From: Shewanella marinintestina
Lineage (GTDB): Bacteria; Pseudomonadota; Gammaproteobacteria; Enterobacterales; Shewanellaceae
Assembly: GCF_023283845.1 (NCBI RefSeq)
Contig: NZ_JAKILC010000006.1
Location: 226,700-290,699, forward strand
Reading direction: 5' to 3'
Length of the DNA stretch: 64,000 nucleotides
Shown here: in pieces, positions 1-8,810 of the stretch
Layout: each line of letters begins with the position of its first letter
How positions within the stretch are numbered: position 1 is the stretch's first letter
Translations under genes and position numbers: made by a program
Notes under the pieces: model-generated
Told to the model about the DNA's origin: nothing
What the model saw: only the letters and a program-made list of their open reading frames with translations
Database searches by the model: none

Positions 1-47
1 CTTTACGGTAAGCCAAAAGCTTAATCAATATTGATTAGCTTTATACA

Positions 48-80
48 ACAAAATGGTGAGCAAAGTGCTCACCATTTTGT
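48..80 (-). terminator. Hairpin terminator of the desaturase-like gene
   Basis: A perfect inverted repeat with 15-bp arms (ACAAAATGGTGAGCA and its complement) and a 3-nt loop lies 8 bases beyond the stop codon of the leftward gene. On the minus strand it ends in TTTTGTTG. It reads as an intrinsic terminator. Confidence 0.7.
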
Positions 81-88
81 ATAGTCAA

Positions 89-1012
89 CTATTCAGTTTC
101 TATCACAGGATCTCGACTTTCATCCGATTTTTCAGCACAGTTAACTGTCATAGCCGCTGGTTCTGACGTCGCAGGCGGAGCAAACAAAGCGCTAAACCGC
201 TGAGACAACGTACGATTCGCTGCAAAAAACTCAGAAAACATATCTCGCCACTCAGTAAAGGTGACCACTAACGGGTTGAAACTATTGACGGGTTTAGTGA
301 TCCCATACTCGACAGTCTCTACCTCTTTCTCGTAGGTTCCAAAAAAACGATCCCAGATAATCAAAATACCTGCATAGTTTTTATCAATATATTGAGGGTT
401 ACGCCCATGATGTACTCTGTGGTGTGATGGCGTGTTAATGACCCATTCCAATATACCTAATGATCTAACCGCCTGAGTGTGCACAAAAAACTGCAATCCT
501 AAATTTAATAGCACAACAAAGACAACCCAGTTAGGGTCAAACCCAACAACCACTAGCGGCAACCAAAAAACCCACATGCCAGCGAATGGGTACATTAAAC
601 TTTGGCGAAATGCCGTACTAAAGTTCATATTCTCTGAGCTATGGTGAGCCACATGAGCAGCCCACATCCAGCGGATCCTGTGGCTAGCTCGATGGAACCA
701 GTAATAACAAAAGTCCTGCGCTACCATTAACACCACAAATGTCATTACATTCATTTCAATATCAAATAAACGCCAACCAAAAAACATCAAATATAACTTT
801 GCGATAAGCAAACCAGCCAAGATATCCGTTAATTGATGCATTGCGGCTAAAGCAAAATTACAAAGTACCTCGGGTAATTGATAGCGGGCATTAAGCGGCA
901 ATTTATTTTGTCTATCTCCCATATACCACTCTAGCAATATACAGATGAAAAACACTGGTGCCAGTACTAGCAACAATACTTCTGGGTGCGCGATAAGTGC
1001 GTTAAAATCCAT
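89..1012 (-). CDS. Sterol desaturase / fatty acid hydroxylase family membrane protein
   Basis: Integral membrane di-iron oxygenase of the fatty acid hydroxylase superfamily, 307 aa. The family hydroxylates or desaturates lipids at the inner membrane; the substrate here is unknown. The histidine ligand boxes are visible: HRASH at 107-111, HVAHH at 120-124 and HHRVHH at 197-202, with hydrophobic segments at about 10-30, 50-75, 88-105 and 145-180. The C-terminal 60 residues are polar and poorly conserved in type. The gene stands alone: a terminator follows it and the next gene upstream lies 100 bp away. The family assignment is firm; the reaction is not. Confidence 0.85.
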   Translation of the reverse strand: MDFNALIAHPEVLLLVLAPVFFICILLEWYMGDRQNKLPLNARYQLPEVLCNFALAAMHQLTDILAGLLIAKLYLMFFGWRLFDIEMNVMTFVVLMVAQDFCYYWFHRASHRIRWMWAAHVAHHSSENMNFSTAFRQSLMYPFAGMWVFWLPLVVVGFDPNWVVFVVLLNLGLQFFVHTQAVRSLGILEWVINTPSHHRVHHGRNPQYIDKNYAGILIIWDRFFGTYEKEVETVEYGITKPVNSFNPLVVTFTEWRDMFSEFFAANRTLSQRFSALFAPPATSEPAAMTVNCAEKSDESRDPVIETE

Positions 1013-1111
1013 CTTTTATTGTCCTTATTGTCCTTATACTGAACTCTCTTTTAAGCCTGTCGTTTATTAAACGCAATTGAGTTCATTAAGCCATTACACG
1101 TAACGGTCGTT

Positions 1112-2179
1112 TTACCAACGTGCAAAATGGTCTTCTGTTAGCCCTAATACCTTTTGTAGCTGATGTTTTTGGCCAAAATTATCCGTAATCACGCCGTCAA
1201 AATAGCCTAAATATTGTCTAAAATTACTCTTTAACAGCCATAAGTTTAGCTTTTCTTTACGGCAATCTTTAGGTGTAAACCTCAAATCAACCTGACCATT
1301 TTCAGAATAAATCCGCCACGACTTTGCAGGCTCCATATCACTAATTTGCCGAATAAAATCAAAATGAACCGCACCAAGCAAATGACGTTCACCGTTGCAC
1401 CAAAATACGTTTTCATGGCAACCAGTCTCATTAACTCCTGCTGCCAAGTTCAATCCGATAGATGATCCGTCCTTGGTTAAACTGTTTATGCTTGCCCAGC
1501 GCCAACTGGTTTCGCGGCGCATATAGCCAGCACTGAAGTCATAGCCAGCAGCTGCGCGCTGCAACGGCTGAGGCTCATGGTTAATCACTAAGCTCCCCGA
1601 CACTTTTAATGCATTATGTTTTTGAGTATATGTCCAACCGCTGTAACCCGTTGGGTTACACATAGCCATAGGCAAACTGAGAGGTTCTGGTTGTAAATGC
1701 AAATTTGCCTCAATGCCCAAAGTATTAAGCTTTAGCTGCCAGACACCTTGTTCAATAACAAATTCAATACTGCCCTTTGCACTTTTTATTTTGCCGACAC
1801 CTTGCATGGGCGACTCTGAAGTTTGATACCCCAGCCCTAAAGGCTTTAGCCAATTGACTTCAATAAGTTGATTTTGTTCAATATCGTAGAGATAGCAAAA
1901 GGCACTGCCGACATAGCGAATATCCGCCAGTGCGACACCAATAACGTAATGAGGGGTCACTATGCTAATAAACTGGAATTGCTTGTAATCGAAATGCTTC
2001 GCCCAACTCGATGCAGGTTTATCCATTTCATTAAAGTAGCCAAAGTGTTTGACACCAAGCTCCGTTACGGGACCATCAAAATGACCATATATCGCATGGC
2101 CTCTATCATCGATTAAACGCTGCGGCGCTGCAGAACTGGTTAATAATTTGGGCGTCCACTGGGCTGTATTCGTAGACAT
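1112..2179 (-). CDS. DUF2804 family protein
   Basis: A 355-aa soluble-looking protein that I recognise as a DUF2804-type protein from its overall pattern: an N-terminal stretch of about 30 residues leading to YGHFDGPVTELG, a central lipocalin-like beta-rich region with NPTGYSGWTYTQK near 180, YDFSAGYMRRETSWRWAS near 215-232, and NVFWCNGERH near 260. There is no signal peptide and no membrane segment. The biochemical role of the family is not established. The gene is monocistronic. It is adjacent to the desaturase-like gene on the same strand, separated by 100 bp, and could be co-transcribed with it, which would fit a lipid-related role, but that is inference. Confidence 0.7.
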   Translation of the reverse strand: MSTNTAQWTPKLLTSSAAPQRLIDDRGHAIYGHFDGPVTELGVKHFGYFNEMDKPASSWAKHFDYKQFQFISIVTPHYVIGVALADIRYVGSAFCYLYDIEQNQLIEVNWLKPLGLGYQTSESPMQGVGKIKSAKGSIEFVIEQGVWQLKLNTLGIEANLHLQPEPLSLPMAMCNPTGYSGWTYTQKHNALKVSGSLVINHEPQPLQRAAAGYDFSAGYMRRETSWRWASINSLTKDGSSIGLNLAAGVNETGCHENVFWCNGERHLLGAVHFDFIRQISDMEPAKSWRIYSENGQVDLRFTPKDCRKEKLNLWLLKSNFRQYLGYFDGVITDNFGQKHQLQKVLGLTEDHFARW

Positions 2180-2302
2180 AAGTGTTAGGTCCTTAAGCTT
2201 ACTTGACCTTTTACTCTAACTGGAACTGGCTCAGGTTAAAAGCGGTTAACCACATTTTTGTTACTAACATGTAAACTAATAAAAGACTTATTCTTTTAGC
2301 GC

Positions 2303-2330
2303 TTTTTAAGCTACCACAGCTTAAAAGCGG
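2303..2330 (-). terminator. Probable terminator overlapping the stop codon of the barrel gene
   Basis: An imperfect inverted repeat GCTTTTTAAGCT / AGCTTAAAAGC begins inside the last codons of the leftward gene. It has no strong T-run on the minus strand, so it may only be an mRNA 3'-end stabilising hairpin. Confidence 0.4.
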
Positions 2331-2881
2331 TAATTAACTCCTACCGAAAAATTATTGACCCTCATCTCTTGAATAGGCAGATATTGGTACTCCGCAGTAA
2401 CGCCAACTCCTGACTTAAAGTCCATCCCCCACCCAACGGCCACGAACATATCAGAGCCATGACTCGATACTTCCCGTGAAGGTTCTTGGTTCCAAATATT
2501 CGTTATCTTGTACTTTAGGTGGGACTGAGTCACTCCGACTTTAGCAAATAGCTTATTAGCTTGTGACAGGTAAACGTGGCTATAAGCCGAGGCCCTAACT
2601 CCGGTATAACGCATATCTCTTACATCAAATAACACGCCACCTAATGTGCTCAATACTCCGCCGGTTCCTGCATAGGTCGCTGCTTCAATACCAAAATGTT
2701 CCGATAACATATAGCGGTAAAATAACTCAGTATTAATCCCGTCACTAACGCCGATCTCTTCACCATCAACTGATTCAAAATCTTGTAGACCAATACCTAC
2801 TCCAGTCCCAATAACATGCTCAGCTTGAACTGGTACGCATGCTACTGTCGCTATGACGGCAAGCGTCAATCTCAATTTCAT
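2321..2881 (-). CDS. Small outer-membrane beta-barrel protein (OmpA/OmpW-like porin family)
   Basis: A 186-aa protein with a Sec signal peptide (MKLRLTLAVIATVACVPVQA, cleavage after about 20) and alternating amphipathic beta strands ending in the C-terminal aromatic signature (NYRF) recognised by the BAM complex. It is predicted as an eight-stranded outer-membrane barrel with no periplasmic peptidoglycan-binding domain. It is clearly paralogous to the protein at 3179-3736: both share an HIMG/HVIGTGVGIGLQDFE-type first strand, FYRYM/YYRYMW, FGIEAA/FGVEAGY, Y(LS)QAN-RLYAK and EYQYLPIQEM/EYQYIPIQEL. Function unknown; adhesion, small-molecule permeation or a structural role are all possible. Confidence 0.75.
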   Translation of the reverse strand: MKLRLTLAVIATVACVPVQAEHVIGTGVGIGLQDFESVDGEEIGVSDGINTELFYRYMLSEHFGIEAATYAGTGGVLSTLGGVLFDVRDMRYTGVRASAYSHVYLSQANKLFAKVGVTQSHLKYKITNIWNQEPSREVSSHGSDMFVAVGWGMDFKSGVGVTAEYQYLPIQEMRVNNFSVGVNYRF

Positions 2882-3138
2882 CGCTACACTCTATAATCAC
2901 CATTATACGTCTTAGGCTACTCAATTGGCCTTAAGCTCAATTTAAGTCACGCCTAAGCAGTCTTAATTTGGCGAACAGTAAGCCACTTCCCAAACAAACT
3001 CAGCGACAGTGTAGCCGTTGTAAATCTGCAATAAAGTATCACTATAGCCAAGAGCCTTCATGTTCCTCTTGTTGATATGCAAGATTTATTTGCCATAAAA
3101 ATGTGTTATCTAGCGGTATGAAATCAAGAGTCAATCAT

Positions 3139-3167
3139 AAAAATAGCGCCTTAAATCGCGCTATTTA
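3139..3167 (-). terminator. Intrinsic terminator of the second barrel gene
   Basis: The stem AAATAGCGC / GCGCTATTT lies just after the stop codon of the gene at 3179-3736. On the minus strand it is followed by TTTTTATG. Confidence 0.7.
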
Positions 3168-3178
3168 GTTGGTAATGG

Positions 3179-3736
3179 TTAAAAACGGTAACTGATACCA
3201 ATACTCAAATTTTGTACTGTCAGTTCTTGAATTGGGATATATTGATATTCAATGTTCATGCCTAAATCTGAGTTAAACCTAATCCCCCATCCCACAGCTG
3301 TATACAGATCTACACCATTGTCACTTAAAGACCTTACTCCACCATTACCGCCTTCTAAATCATAGCTAAGTTCATTCGCGCTGGCCCCCAGCTTAGCGTA
3401 AAGGCGGTTGCTTTGAGAGAGCATATATTCGCCATATAGAGCTGTTCTAAATCCCTTATATTCAATGCTATTTACTTTGGTTATTATCCCTACAAACGCG
3501 CTCATAATGCCGCCACTACCAGAAAGGTAGCCCGCTTCAACACCAAAGTTATCGTGCCACATATAACGATAATAAATGTCATACATAACATTATCACCGC
3601 TTGTTGAGCTATCGCTTGTGATCCCCTCAAAATCTTGAGAACCATACCCCACATTAGCGCCCATAATATGATCGCCTTGAGCAGCCATTGCATCGCCACA
3701 GAGTAACCCAGCAACCAGCAAAGAAAGTATTCGCAT
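3179..3736 (-). CDS. Small outer-membrane beta-barrel protein, paralog of the neighbour
   Basis: A 185-aa protein with an N-terminal signal peptide (MRILSLLVAGLLCGDAMAA) and a C-terminal YRF, predicted as a small outer-membrane barrel. It aligns by eye along its full length with the product of 2321-2881, so the pair arose by tandem duplication. The spacer of about 300 bp and separate terminators imply that the two genes are transcribed independently. No catalytic motif is visible. Confidence 0.75.
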   Translation of the reverse strand: MRILSLLVAGLLCGDAMAAQGDHIMGANVGYGSQDFEGITSDSSTSGDNVMYDIYYRYMWHDNFGVEAGYLSGSGGIMSAFVGIITKVNSIEYKGFRTALYGEYMLSQSNRLYAKLGASANELSYDLEGGNGGVRSLSDNGVDLYTAVGWGIRFNSDLGMNIEYQYIPIQELTVQNLSIGISYRF

Positions 3737-3964
3737 ATTAACTCCTTTAAATACGCTTTTAGAACAACAGTGAAACGCTCAGTTTATAAATAAATTAACG
3801 CTTCTCATCTATCAATTTCGCCATACTACAATAAGTTCTCGAGATTAATCCATAAGCAATATTAGCAACCGGTAAGCAACGATAAAAAGAGCAGCGTAGC
3901 TGCTGGAATACCAACGTTATTCTGGTATGCTGATAGCATCAAACATTTGTCTATGATAGTGAAA

Positions 3965-4531
3965 ATGAAACGTTTACTTTTACTTATAACTGCAGCCATA
4001 TCTGTAGTAGGTTGTGCTAACCAAGGGCCATCTCATATCGCACTTAATCCAGAAGTCCCTGCGATTGAACTACAAACGGAGTCGGCACTTCCCGTCGCAC
4101 TTGAGACTATCGATACACGCTCAGCGAACTTTATCGTCCGCTTTAATGACGGCGACAAAGCTGCACGCTTAGTGAGCCCGTCAGAAGCTCCACGAGTACA
4201 AATGGATCAAGTATTCAGGGATGGATTTACTCAAGCTGGCTACCGCATTGACCCTGGCTCTGTTAAACATATGCAGATCCAGTTAGAGCAACTGCTTACC
4301 GACGTTGACGAGGGTACCTTTGGTTTTGAAGCAAATAGCCAAGTGATCATTAATGTTATTGCTAAAAACGCTAATCAAGAACTGACTAAACGCTACCGCG
4401 CGAAAGGACTATTGAAAGGCCCATTCGGTGCTGACTTTGCTACGCTTGAACTAGAGATGAATAAGCTCATTGGCGAGTTAACTCAAAATATTATTAACGA
4501 CCCAGAGCTGAATCAGTTTATTCAGCAATAA
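3965..4531 (+). CDS. YajG family lipoprotein
   Basis: A predicted outer-membrane-type lipoprotein of 188 aa. From the start chosen here, MKRLLLLITAAISVVGC gives a lipobox (VVGC) with lipidation at Cys17. The body matches the E. coli YajG family pattern: NPEVPAIELQ near the N-terminus, a duplicated ligand-free beta/alpha fold, QVFRDGFTQAGYRIDPGS in the middle and IINDPELNQFI at the end. In-frame alternatives start at 3953 (ATG) and 3947 (TTG), but neither has a good ribosome binding site and both would precede the signal peptide with extra residues. Function of the family is unknown; in E. coli it lies near ampG, and an AmpG-type gene follows here at 5792. Confidence 0.75.
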   Translation: MKRLLLLITAAISVVGCANQGPSHIALNPEVPAIELQTESALPVALETIDTRSANFIVRFNDGDKAARLVSPSEAPRVQMDQVFRDGFTQAGYRIDPGSVKHMQIQLEQLLTDVDEGTFGFEANSQVIINVIAKNANQELTKRYRAKGLLKGPFGADFATLELEMNKLIGELTQNIINDPELNQFIQQ

Positions 4532-4556
4532 GTCTCAGCTTATAAAAGGACATATT

Positions 4557-5153
4557 ATGAAAGCTTGGATTTTAAAATCACTTGCGTCTGTGAGTTTATT
4601 GTTTGCAAGTCAGGTTTGCTATGCAGTAGACATTCAGCCTAATACGCTTTATCCGCAAGTCGCACTAGAAACCAGCATGGGGAAAATCGTTGTAGAGCTT
4701 GATAGAACTCGCGCACCAATAACAGTTGATAACTTTCTCACCTATGTTGTTAAAGGCCATTACGATAATACCCTATTCCATCGTGTTATCGCTGACTTTG
4801 TTGTGCAAGGTGGCGGCTTAGATTTAAACAAACAAGAAAAGCCAACCGCCGATTTAATTGTTAATGAGTCAGGTAATGGCCTATCTAATTTAACCGGCAC
4901 TATTGCAATGGCCCGTGAAGCAGAGCCTCATACAGCTAGTAGTCAATTCTACTTTAATGTGGTCGACAATGAGAAATTAGATCCCTCTTCTCGCCGTTGG
5001 GGTTATGCTGTATTTGGTGAAGTAACTGAGGGGATGGATGTACTACAAGCCATGTCTTTAGTCCCTACTGAATTTAATACCACTGTTGACTGGCCTGATT
5101 TTCCGGTACAAGACATCGTATTAAAGAAGGCAACGTTATTACCACGTAACTAA
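4557..5153 (+). CDS. Periplasmic peptidyl-prolyl cis-trans isomerase, cyclophilin type
   Basis: A 198-aa cyclophilin with a signal peptide (MKAWILKSLASVSLLFASQVCYA), hence periplasmic and PpiA-like. Cyclophilin core motifs are visible: VALETSMGKIVVELD, APITVDNFLTYV, FHRVIADFVVQGGG, and SSQFYFNVVDN with the conserved Gln-Phe-Phe/Tyr block; GYAVFGEVTEGMDV closes the fold. It catalyses proline isomerisation during folding of exported proteins. It lies 25 bp after the YajG-type gene with an AGGA ribosome binding site, so the two probably form an operon. Confidence 0.9.
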   Translation: MKAWILKSLASVSLLFASQVCYAVDIQPNTLYPQVALETSMGKIVVELDRTRAPITVDNFLTYVVKGHYDNTLFHRVIADFVVQGGGLDLNKQEKPTADLIVNESGNGLSNLTGTIAMAREAEPHTASSQFYFNVVDNEKLDPSSRRWGYAVFGEVTEGMDVLQAMSLVPTEFNTTVDWPDFPVQDIVLKKATLLPRN

Positions 5154-5285
5154 TCAGTAATTAGATCATGCGTATTTTAGGCGTGTTTAAATTTGAAACA
5201 ATTTTGAATTTTTTTGAAATTTTTTGAGTCAAAGTTCAAAGTTGATGCCTATACTTATTGGCGTATATGATAAAGAGGCGGCTCA

Positions 5286-5606
5286 ATGACGGCGGATGAA
5301 TTCATTGATGGTAAGGCGCCCCAACTGGCTTTCTACGGAAAAGCATTTTTGAGCGATAAGCTCGACTTCAACGAAATCCAGTTATATCTATGGGACACCC
5401 TTGAAGAATGGCAGACGTACAATCATCAGGGTGATGCGCAAACAGATATGGAACGTGTGTTCTGGCACTTGTTACACGCCTTTGATAGGTGGCCCAGCTG
5501 GGCAATTAGAGGAAATCAATTTTTGCGCAAGCAAGTTGATGACTGCTGTGATTACTTAAGTCTAGGCGGGCAAATTCCTCAAGGTTGTATCGGGATCAGA
5601 CCTTGA
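5286..5606 (+). CDS. Conserved-looking hypothetical protein, 106 aa
   Basis: I do not recognise the family. The protein is short, acidic and soluble with an unusually high tryptophan and aromatic content (YLWDTLEEWQTY, VFWHLLHAFDRWPSWAIRG). It has no signal peptide or membrane segment. It is a plausible real gene: a GAGG ribosome binding site sits 6-9 bases before the ATG, promoter-like TTGATG and TATATG elements lie 20-60 bases upstream, and an intrinsic terminator follows. The residues CC at about 85-86 are not in a metal-binding arrangement. Confidence 0.6.
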   Translation: MTADEFIDGKAPQLAFYGKAFLSDKLDFNEIQLYLWDTLEEWQTYNHQGDAQTDMERVFWHLLHAFDRWPSWAIRGNQFLRKQVDDCCDYLSLGGQIPQGCIGIRP

Positions 5607-5640
5607 ATCCAAAGCTGTAATATCACATCAAAAAGTAAGT

Positions 5641-5674
5641 AAAACCCAAACCATTAATTGGTTTGGGTTTTTTA
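5641..5674 (+). terminator. Intrinsic terminator
   Basis: The stem AAACCCAAACC / GGTTTGGGTTT with an ATTAATT loop is followed by a T-run, 35 bases after the 106-aa gene. Confidence 0.85.
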
Positions 5675-5791
5675 TTGTCTTTAAATGAAGTAAATCTAGT
5701 GCAGGTATTAACCCCTCCGGCAGTAATCACTATCGTGAAGTAAAAAACATTATTGTACCCTTGAACCCTGGCACCGTCCTACGTAAGCTAG

Positions 5792-7249
5792 TTGAACTCA
5801 TTGTTATTTCCCTACCTTAGGTGGTTCGCCCCCGTGCATTCTTTCTTTTCGCGTTTTAAAGACGCTGCATCAATTTATTGTCATAAACGGGTTCTTATCC
5901 TGTTATTGCTCGGTTTTTCCGCAGGCCTACCGTTAATGTTGGTATTCTCAACGTTGTCGTTCTGGCTTCGGGAAGCTGGTGTTGACCGTACAGCAATTGG
6001 TTACTTTAGCTGGATAGCACTAGCTTATGGGTTTAAGTGGGCTTGGTCACCACTTGTCGACAGAATGTCGCTTCCTATATTCACTCGACTATTGGGGCGC
6101 CGACGCGGCTGGATGATGTTTGCCCAACTTTTACTTGTAGCAGCGATTGTCGGAATGAGTCAAAGTGACCCGTTAGCAGATCTTGAAAGGCTAGCACTAT
6201 TTGCGCTAATGGTTGCATTTGCCTCTGCTACACAAGATATTGTTATTGACGCATTTCGGATTGAGTCTGCTCCTGTAAAAATGCAGGCGGCACTTGCCGC
6301 CGCTTACCAGGTCGGGTACCGCAGCGCCATGATTGTAGCTACAGCAGGTGCATTAACTATTGCTGCTTGGATAGAGCCCAATAGCGAAGCATACAGTTTA
6401 ACGTCTTGGCAAACCGCATATATAGTGATGGCAGGACTTATGTCTATTGGTATATTAACCACCCTATTTAGCACCGAGCCCACCGTTGAGACAAAAACCG
6501 TCGATAATCAAGAAGCTGAGTTAAAAGACAGATTCTCCAAACGCTATCCAAGAGTCATTGCAGCTAGCCTATCTTGGCTTTACACCGCAAGCGTACTACC
6601 TTTTATCGACTTCTTTAAACGCTACGGTCGCAGTGCGATTTTAATTTTGTTACTTATTTCTTGTTATCGGATCTCCGACATTGTGATGGGGATTATGGCT
6701 AATGTATTTTATGTCGATATGGGCTTTTCAAAAACAGAAATTGCTACATTGAGTAAAATTTACGGCCTAATAATGACCTTAGTTGGTGCCGGAGCTGGCG
6801 GATTATTGATTGCACGCTACGGCACAATGAAGATCCTTTTCTTAGGAGCCTTGCTTGTCGCTGTGACTAACTTATTGTTCGCCTATCAAGCCATGATTGG
6901 CTACAACGTTAGCTTTTTAACCTTTGCTATTTCAGTGGATAATTTCAGTGCTGGTATTGCCACCGCGGCCTTTATTGCTTACCTATCGAGCTTAACCAGC
7001 AGCGGGTATAGTGCTACTCAATATGCCCTGCTATCATCAATTATGTTGCTCTTCCCTAAATTCGTAGCAGGATTCTCAGGTGCTTATATCGATGCCTATG
7101 ACTACGTTAGTTTCTTTATTGCAGCCAGCTTAATCGGTTTCCCAGTGCTTGGACTCATACTACTGGTACAAAAGTATGCACCTAACCCCAACCAAAGTGA
7201 GCCAAACGATATCGTGAAGCAAGATAAGCCAAAAGAGCTAGGAAGCTAA
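5792..7249 (+). CDS. ampG: AmpG-type muropeptide / MFS permease
   Basis: A 12-TM major facilitator permease, 485 aa as drawn. The segment HKRVLILLLLGFSAGLPLML near residue 32 and AGVDRTAIGYFSWIALAYGFKWAWSPLVDR are typical of AmpG, which imports GlcNAc-anhydroMurNAc peptides during peptidoglycan recycling. FASATQDIVIDAFRIE near 145-160 is another AmpG-like motif. The start is uncertain: no ATG precedes the first membrane helix, so a TTG at 5792 or a GTG near 5834 must be used. AmpG-type proteins usually begin about 10 residues before the first helix, which favours the later start. The polar C-terminal 25 residues are cytoplasmic. Proximity to a YajG-type gene matches E. coli, where yajG and ampG are neighbours. 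Confidence 0.8.
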   Translation: MNSLLFPYLRWFAPVHSFFSRFKDAASIYCHKRVLILLLLGFSAGLPLMLVFSTLSFWLREAGVDRTAIGYFSWIALAYGFKWAWSPLVDRMSLPIFTRLLGRRRGWMMFAQLLLVAAIVGMSQSDPLADLERLALFALMVAFASATQDIVIDAFRIESAPVKMQAALAAAYQVGYRSAMIVATAGALTIAAWIEPNSEAYSLTSWQTAYIVMAGLMSIGILTTLFSTEPTVETKTVDNQEAELKDRFSKRYPRVIAASLSWLYTASVLPFIDFFKRYGRSAILILLLISCYRISDIVMGIMANVFYVDMGFSKTEIATLSKIYGLIMTLVGAGAGGLLIARYGTMKILFLGALLVAVTNLLFAYQAMIGYNVSFLTFAISVDNFSAGIATAAFIAYLSSLTSSGYSATQYALLSSIMLLFPKFVAGFSGAYIDAYDYVSFFIAASLIGFPVLGLILLVQKYAPNPNQSEPNDIVKQDKPKELGS

Positions 7250-7456
7250 AATAAGCCCTATCGTTAGCTGTTATTTTACCCGGTGGCATAAATAACCAAC
7301 AAATGAGCAAAATAGTTGATTGATGTGATTCGAAATATTTAAATTTGCCATAAAAAAATCATAAAGCATTGAGATAAATGAAATTAATTTATTGGCACTT
7401 TAATTGCTTACATGTATTCATAATGTAACTAACTTGGAATAGTAAAGGGAAAAAAT

Positions 7457-7696
7457 ATGGATATGGATATTGGTCAAATTATTATTGTTGCGATTATTGT
7501 TTTTGCCATCTTTGGAACTGACTTTTTTAAATATCGCTTTCGTATGAAGCAGCTTGAAGCAAAAATCGATAGCAGTGATAAAATGAAGCTTATTGATGAG
7601 GTAAAAAGTATCCAACACCGTTTAGTGGTTTTGGAAAAGATTATTACCGACAAAGGCTATGAGGTTAACGAAGAAATAAATAAACTCAAAGGTTAG
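7457..7696 (+). CDS. Small membrane protein with coiled coil, PspB-like
   Basis: A 79-aa protein with an N-terminal transmembrane helix (IGQIIIVAIIVFAIFGTDFF, about 5-24) followed by a basic YRFRMKQLEAKI stretch and a predicted coiled coil up to the C-terminus (KMKLIDEVKSIQHRLVVLEKII). The layout resembles phage-shock protein B, including the helix-then-coil order and spacing, but there is no pspA or pspC nearby, so the resemblance may be only architectural. AAGGGA precedes the ATG at 7457. The gene stands alone and ends in an inverted repeat. Function unknown. Confidence 0.6.
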   Translation: MDMDIGQIIIVAIIVFAIFGTDFFKYRFRMKQLEAKIDSSDKMKLIDEVKSIQHRLVVLEKIITDKGYEVNEEINKLKG

Positions 7697-7707
7697 CCTT
7701 AAAGCAA

Positions 7708-7729
7708 GGGCTGCCAATTTGGCAGCCCT
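7708..7729. terminator. Inverted repeat between convergent genes
   Basis: GGGCTGCC-AATTT-GGCAGCCC forms a strong 8-bp stem between the convergent PspB-like gene and yajQ. There is no T-run on either side, so it is a weak bidirectional terminator at best. Confidence 0.5.
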
Positions 7730-7755
7730 AATCGAGAATCATACCGTTCAGTTGA

Positions 7756-8241
7756 TTAATCTCTGAAGTTATTAAACTGGAATGGTTGACCTAGTTCAGA
7801 CTCACGAGCCAAAGCCATAACCTGCTGCAGATCATCACGCTTCTTACCTGTAACGCGCACTGAATCACCTTGAATAGATGATTGGACTTTTAGCTTGCTG
7901 TCTTTAATTAGTTTCACTAACTTTTTGGCGACTAAGGTTTCAATACCTTCTTTAAACTTCACTTTTAAAGAGAATGTTTTACCACTGTGTACCGCTTTTT
8001 CGTCAACATCCATCGACTTAGGATCGACATCACGCTTACTCATTTGCATACGCAAAATATCAACTAACTGACGGCACTGGAAGTCATCTTCAGCCGTTAA
8101 AGTCACTACGTGATCTTTGTACTCGATGCTGGCTTCTTTACCGCGAAAATCAAAGCGGCCTTTCAGTTCACGCACTGAGTTATCAACCGCGTTACGCAGT
8201 TCAACTTCATTTACTTCTGAAACAATATCCATTGAAGGCAT
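7756..8241 (-). CDS. yajQ: YajQ family cyclic-di-GMP/nucleotide-binding protein
   Basis: A 161-aa cytoplasmic protein, the usual length for the family. It begins [21 protein letters not shown], contains [16 protein letters not shown] and the internal repeat [27 protein letters not shown], and ends with [11 protein letters not shown], all hallmarks of YajQ. The fold has two RNP-like ferredoxin domains. Some homologues bind c-di-GMP or RNA; the function in this organism is unknown. It is monocistronic and divergent from the VanZ-like gene. Confidence 0.93.
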   Translation of the reverse strand: MPSMDIVSEVNEVELRNAVDNSVRELKGRFDFRGKEASIEYKDHVVTLTAEDDFQCRQLVDILRMQMSKRDVDPKSMDVDEKAVHSGKTFSLKVKFKEGIETLVAKKLVKLIKDSKLKVQSSIQGDSVRVTGKKRDDLQQVMALARESELGQPFQFNNFRD

Positions 8242-8339
8242 AAGTTTGGTCCTTAAAAAATGTCTGTTGCGGTATTTTACGCATTGAGCCTCTGAACTTG
8301 AAGCAAATAAACCACTAATTATGACGAAATCTCGCCTTA

Positions 8340-8771
8340 ATGGTGACTTTGGCTATGGGTTTTCTTATGATTAACCCAAATAACTCAAATGACGATAACG
8401 TGATAACTAGACAAACAATTTTTAAATGGGCACTTGCTGTAACACTCATAGTGGTAAGTTATCTGGTTTTTTCCAAGCCTAACTATTATCCAACAGGGAT
8501 CCCTTATTTTGATAAAATGGGCCATGTTGGTAGTTTTTTTGTTTTGTCTTACCTTACTTATTTAGCCTTTAAGCCAAAGTGGTATGTACTTGCTGTGATC
8601 TTGGCCTGCTACGCGGTGTTTATTGAAATAGTTCAATCTCAGCTTTCCTACCGTAGCGCTTCAATTGGCGATTTTATTGCCGATATGGTTGGTATATCTC
8701 TGTTCTACATTACTCACTGGTTATATTGTCGTTATATTAAAGTCACCAAATTAATAGAACCGAGTAATTAG
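8340..8771 (+). CDS. VanZ-like family membrane protein
   Basis: A 143-aa polytopic protein with about four membrane segments. The VanZ-like signature is [20 protein letters not shown] (near 55-75) followed by a third helix with [27 protein letters not shown] (about 95-125); the E-Q-....-R-.-.-...-D-...-D/N pattern is conserved in the family. Function in Gram-negative bacteria is unknown. Start alternatives at 8355 and 8367 exist because the first 12 residues precede no clear ribosome binding site. panE follows 40 bp later on the same strand. Confidence 0.75.
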   Translation: MVTLAMGFLMINPNNSNDDNVITRQTIFKWALAVTLIVVSYLVFSKPNYYPTGIPYFDKMGHVGSFFVLSYLTYLAFKPKWYVLAVILACYAVFIEIVQSQLSYRSASIGDFIADMVGISLFYITHWLYCRYIKVTKLIEPSN

Positions 8772-8810
8772 TCATTACACTGATAACGTTTTACAAGTTT
8801 AAAGCCACTA

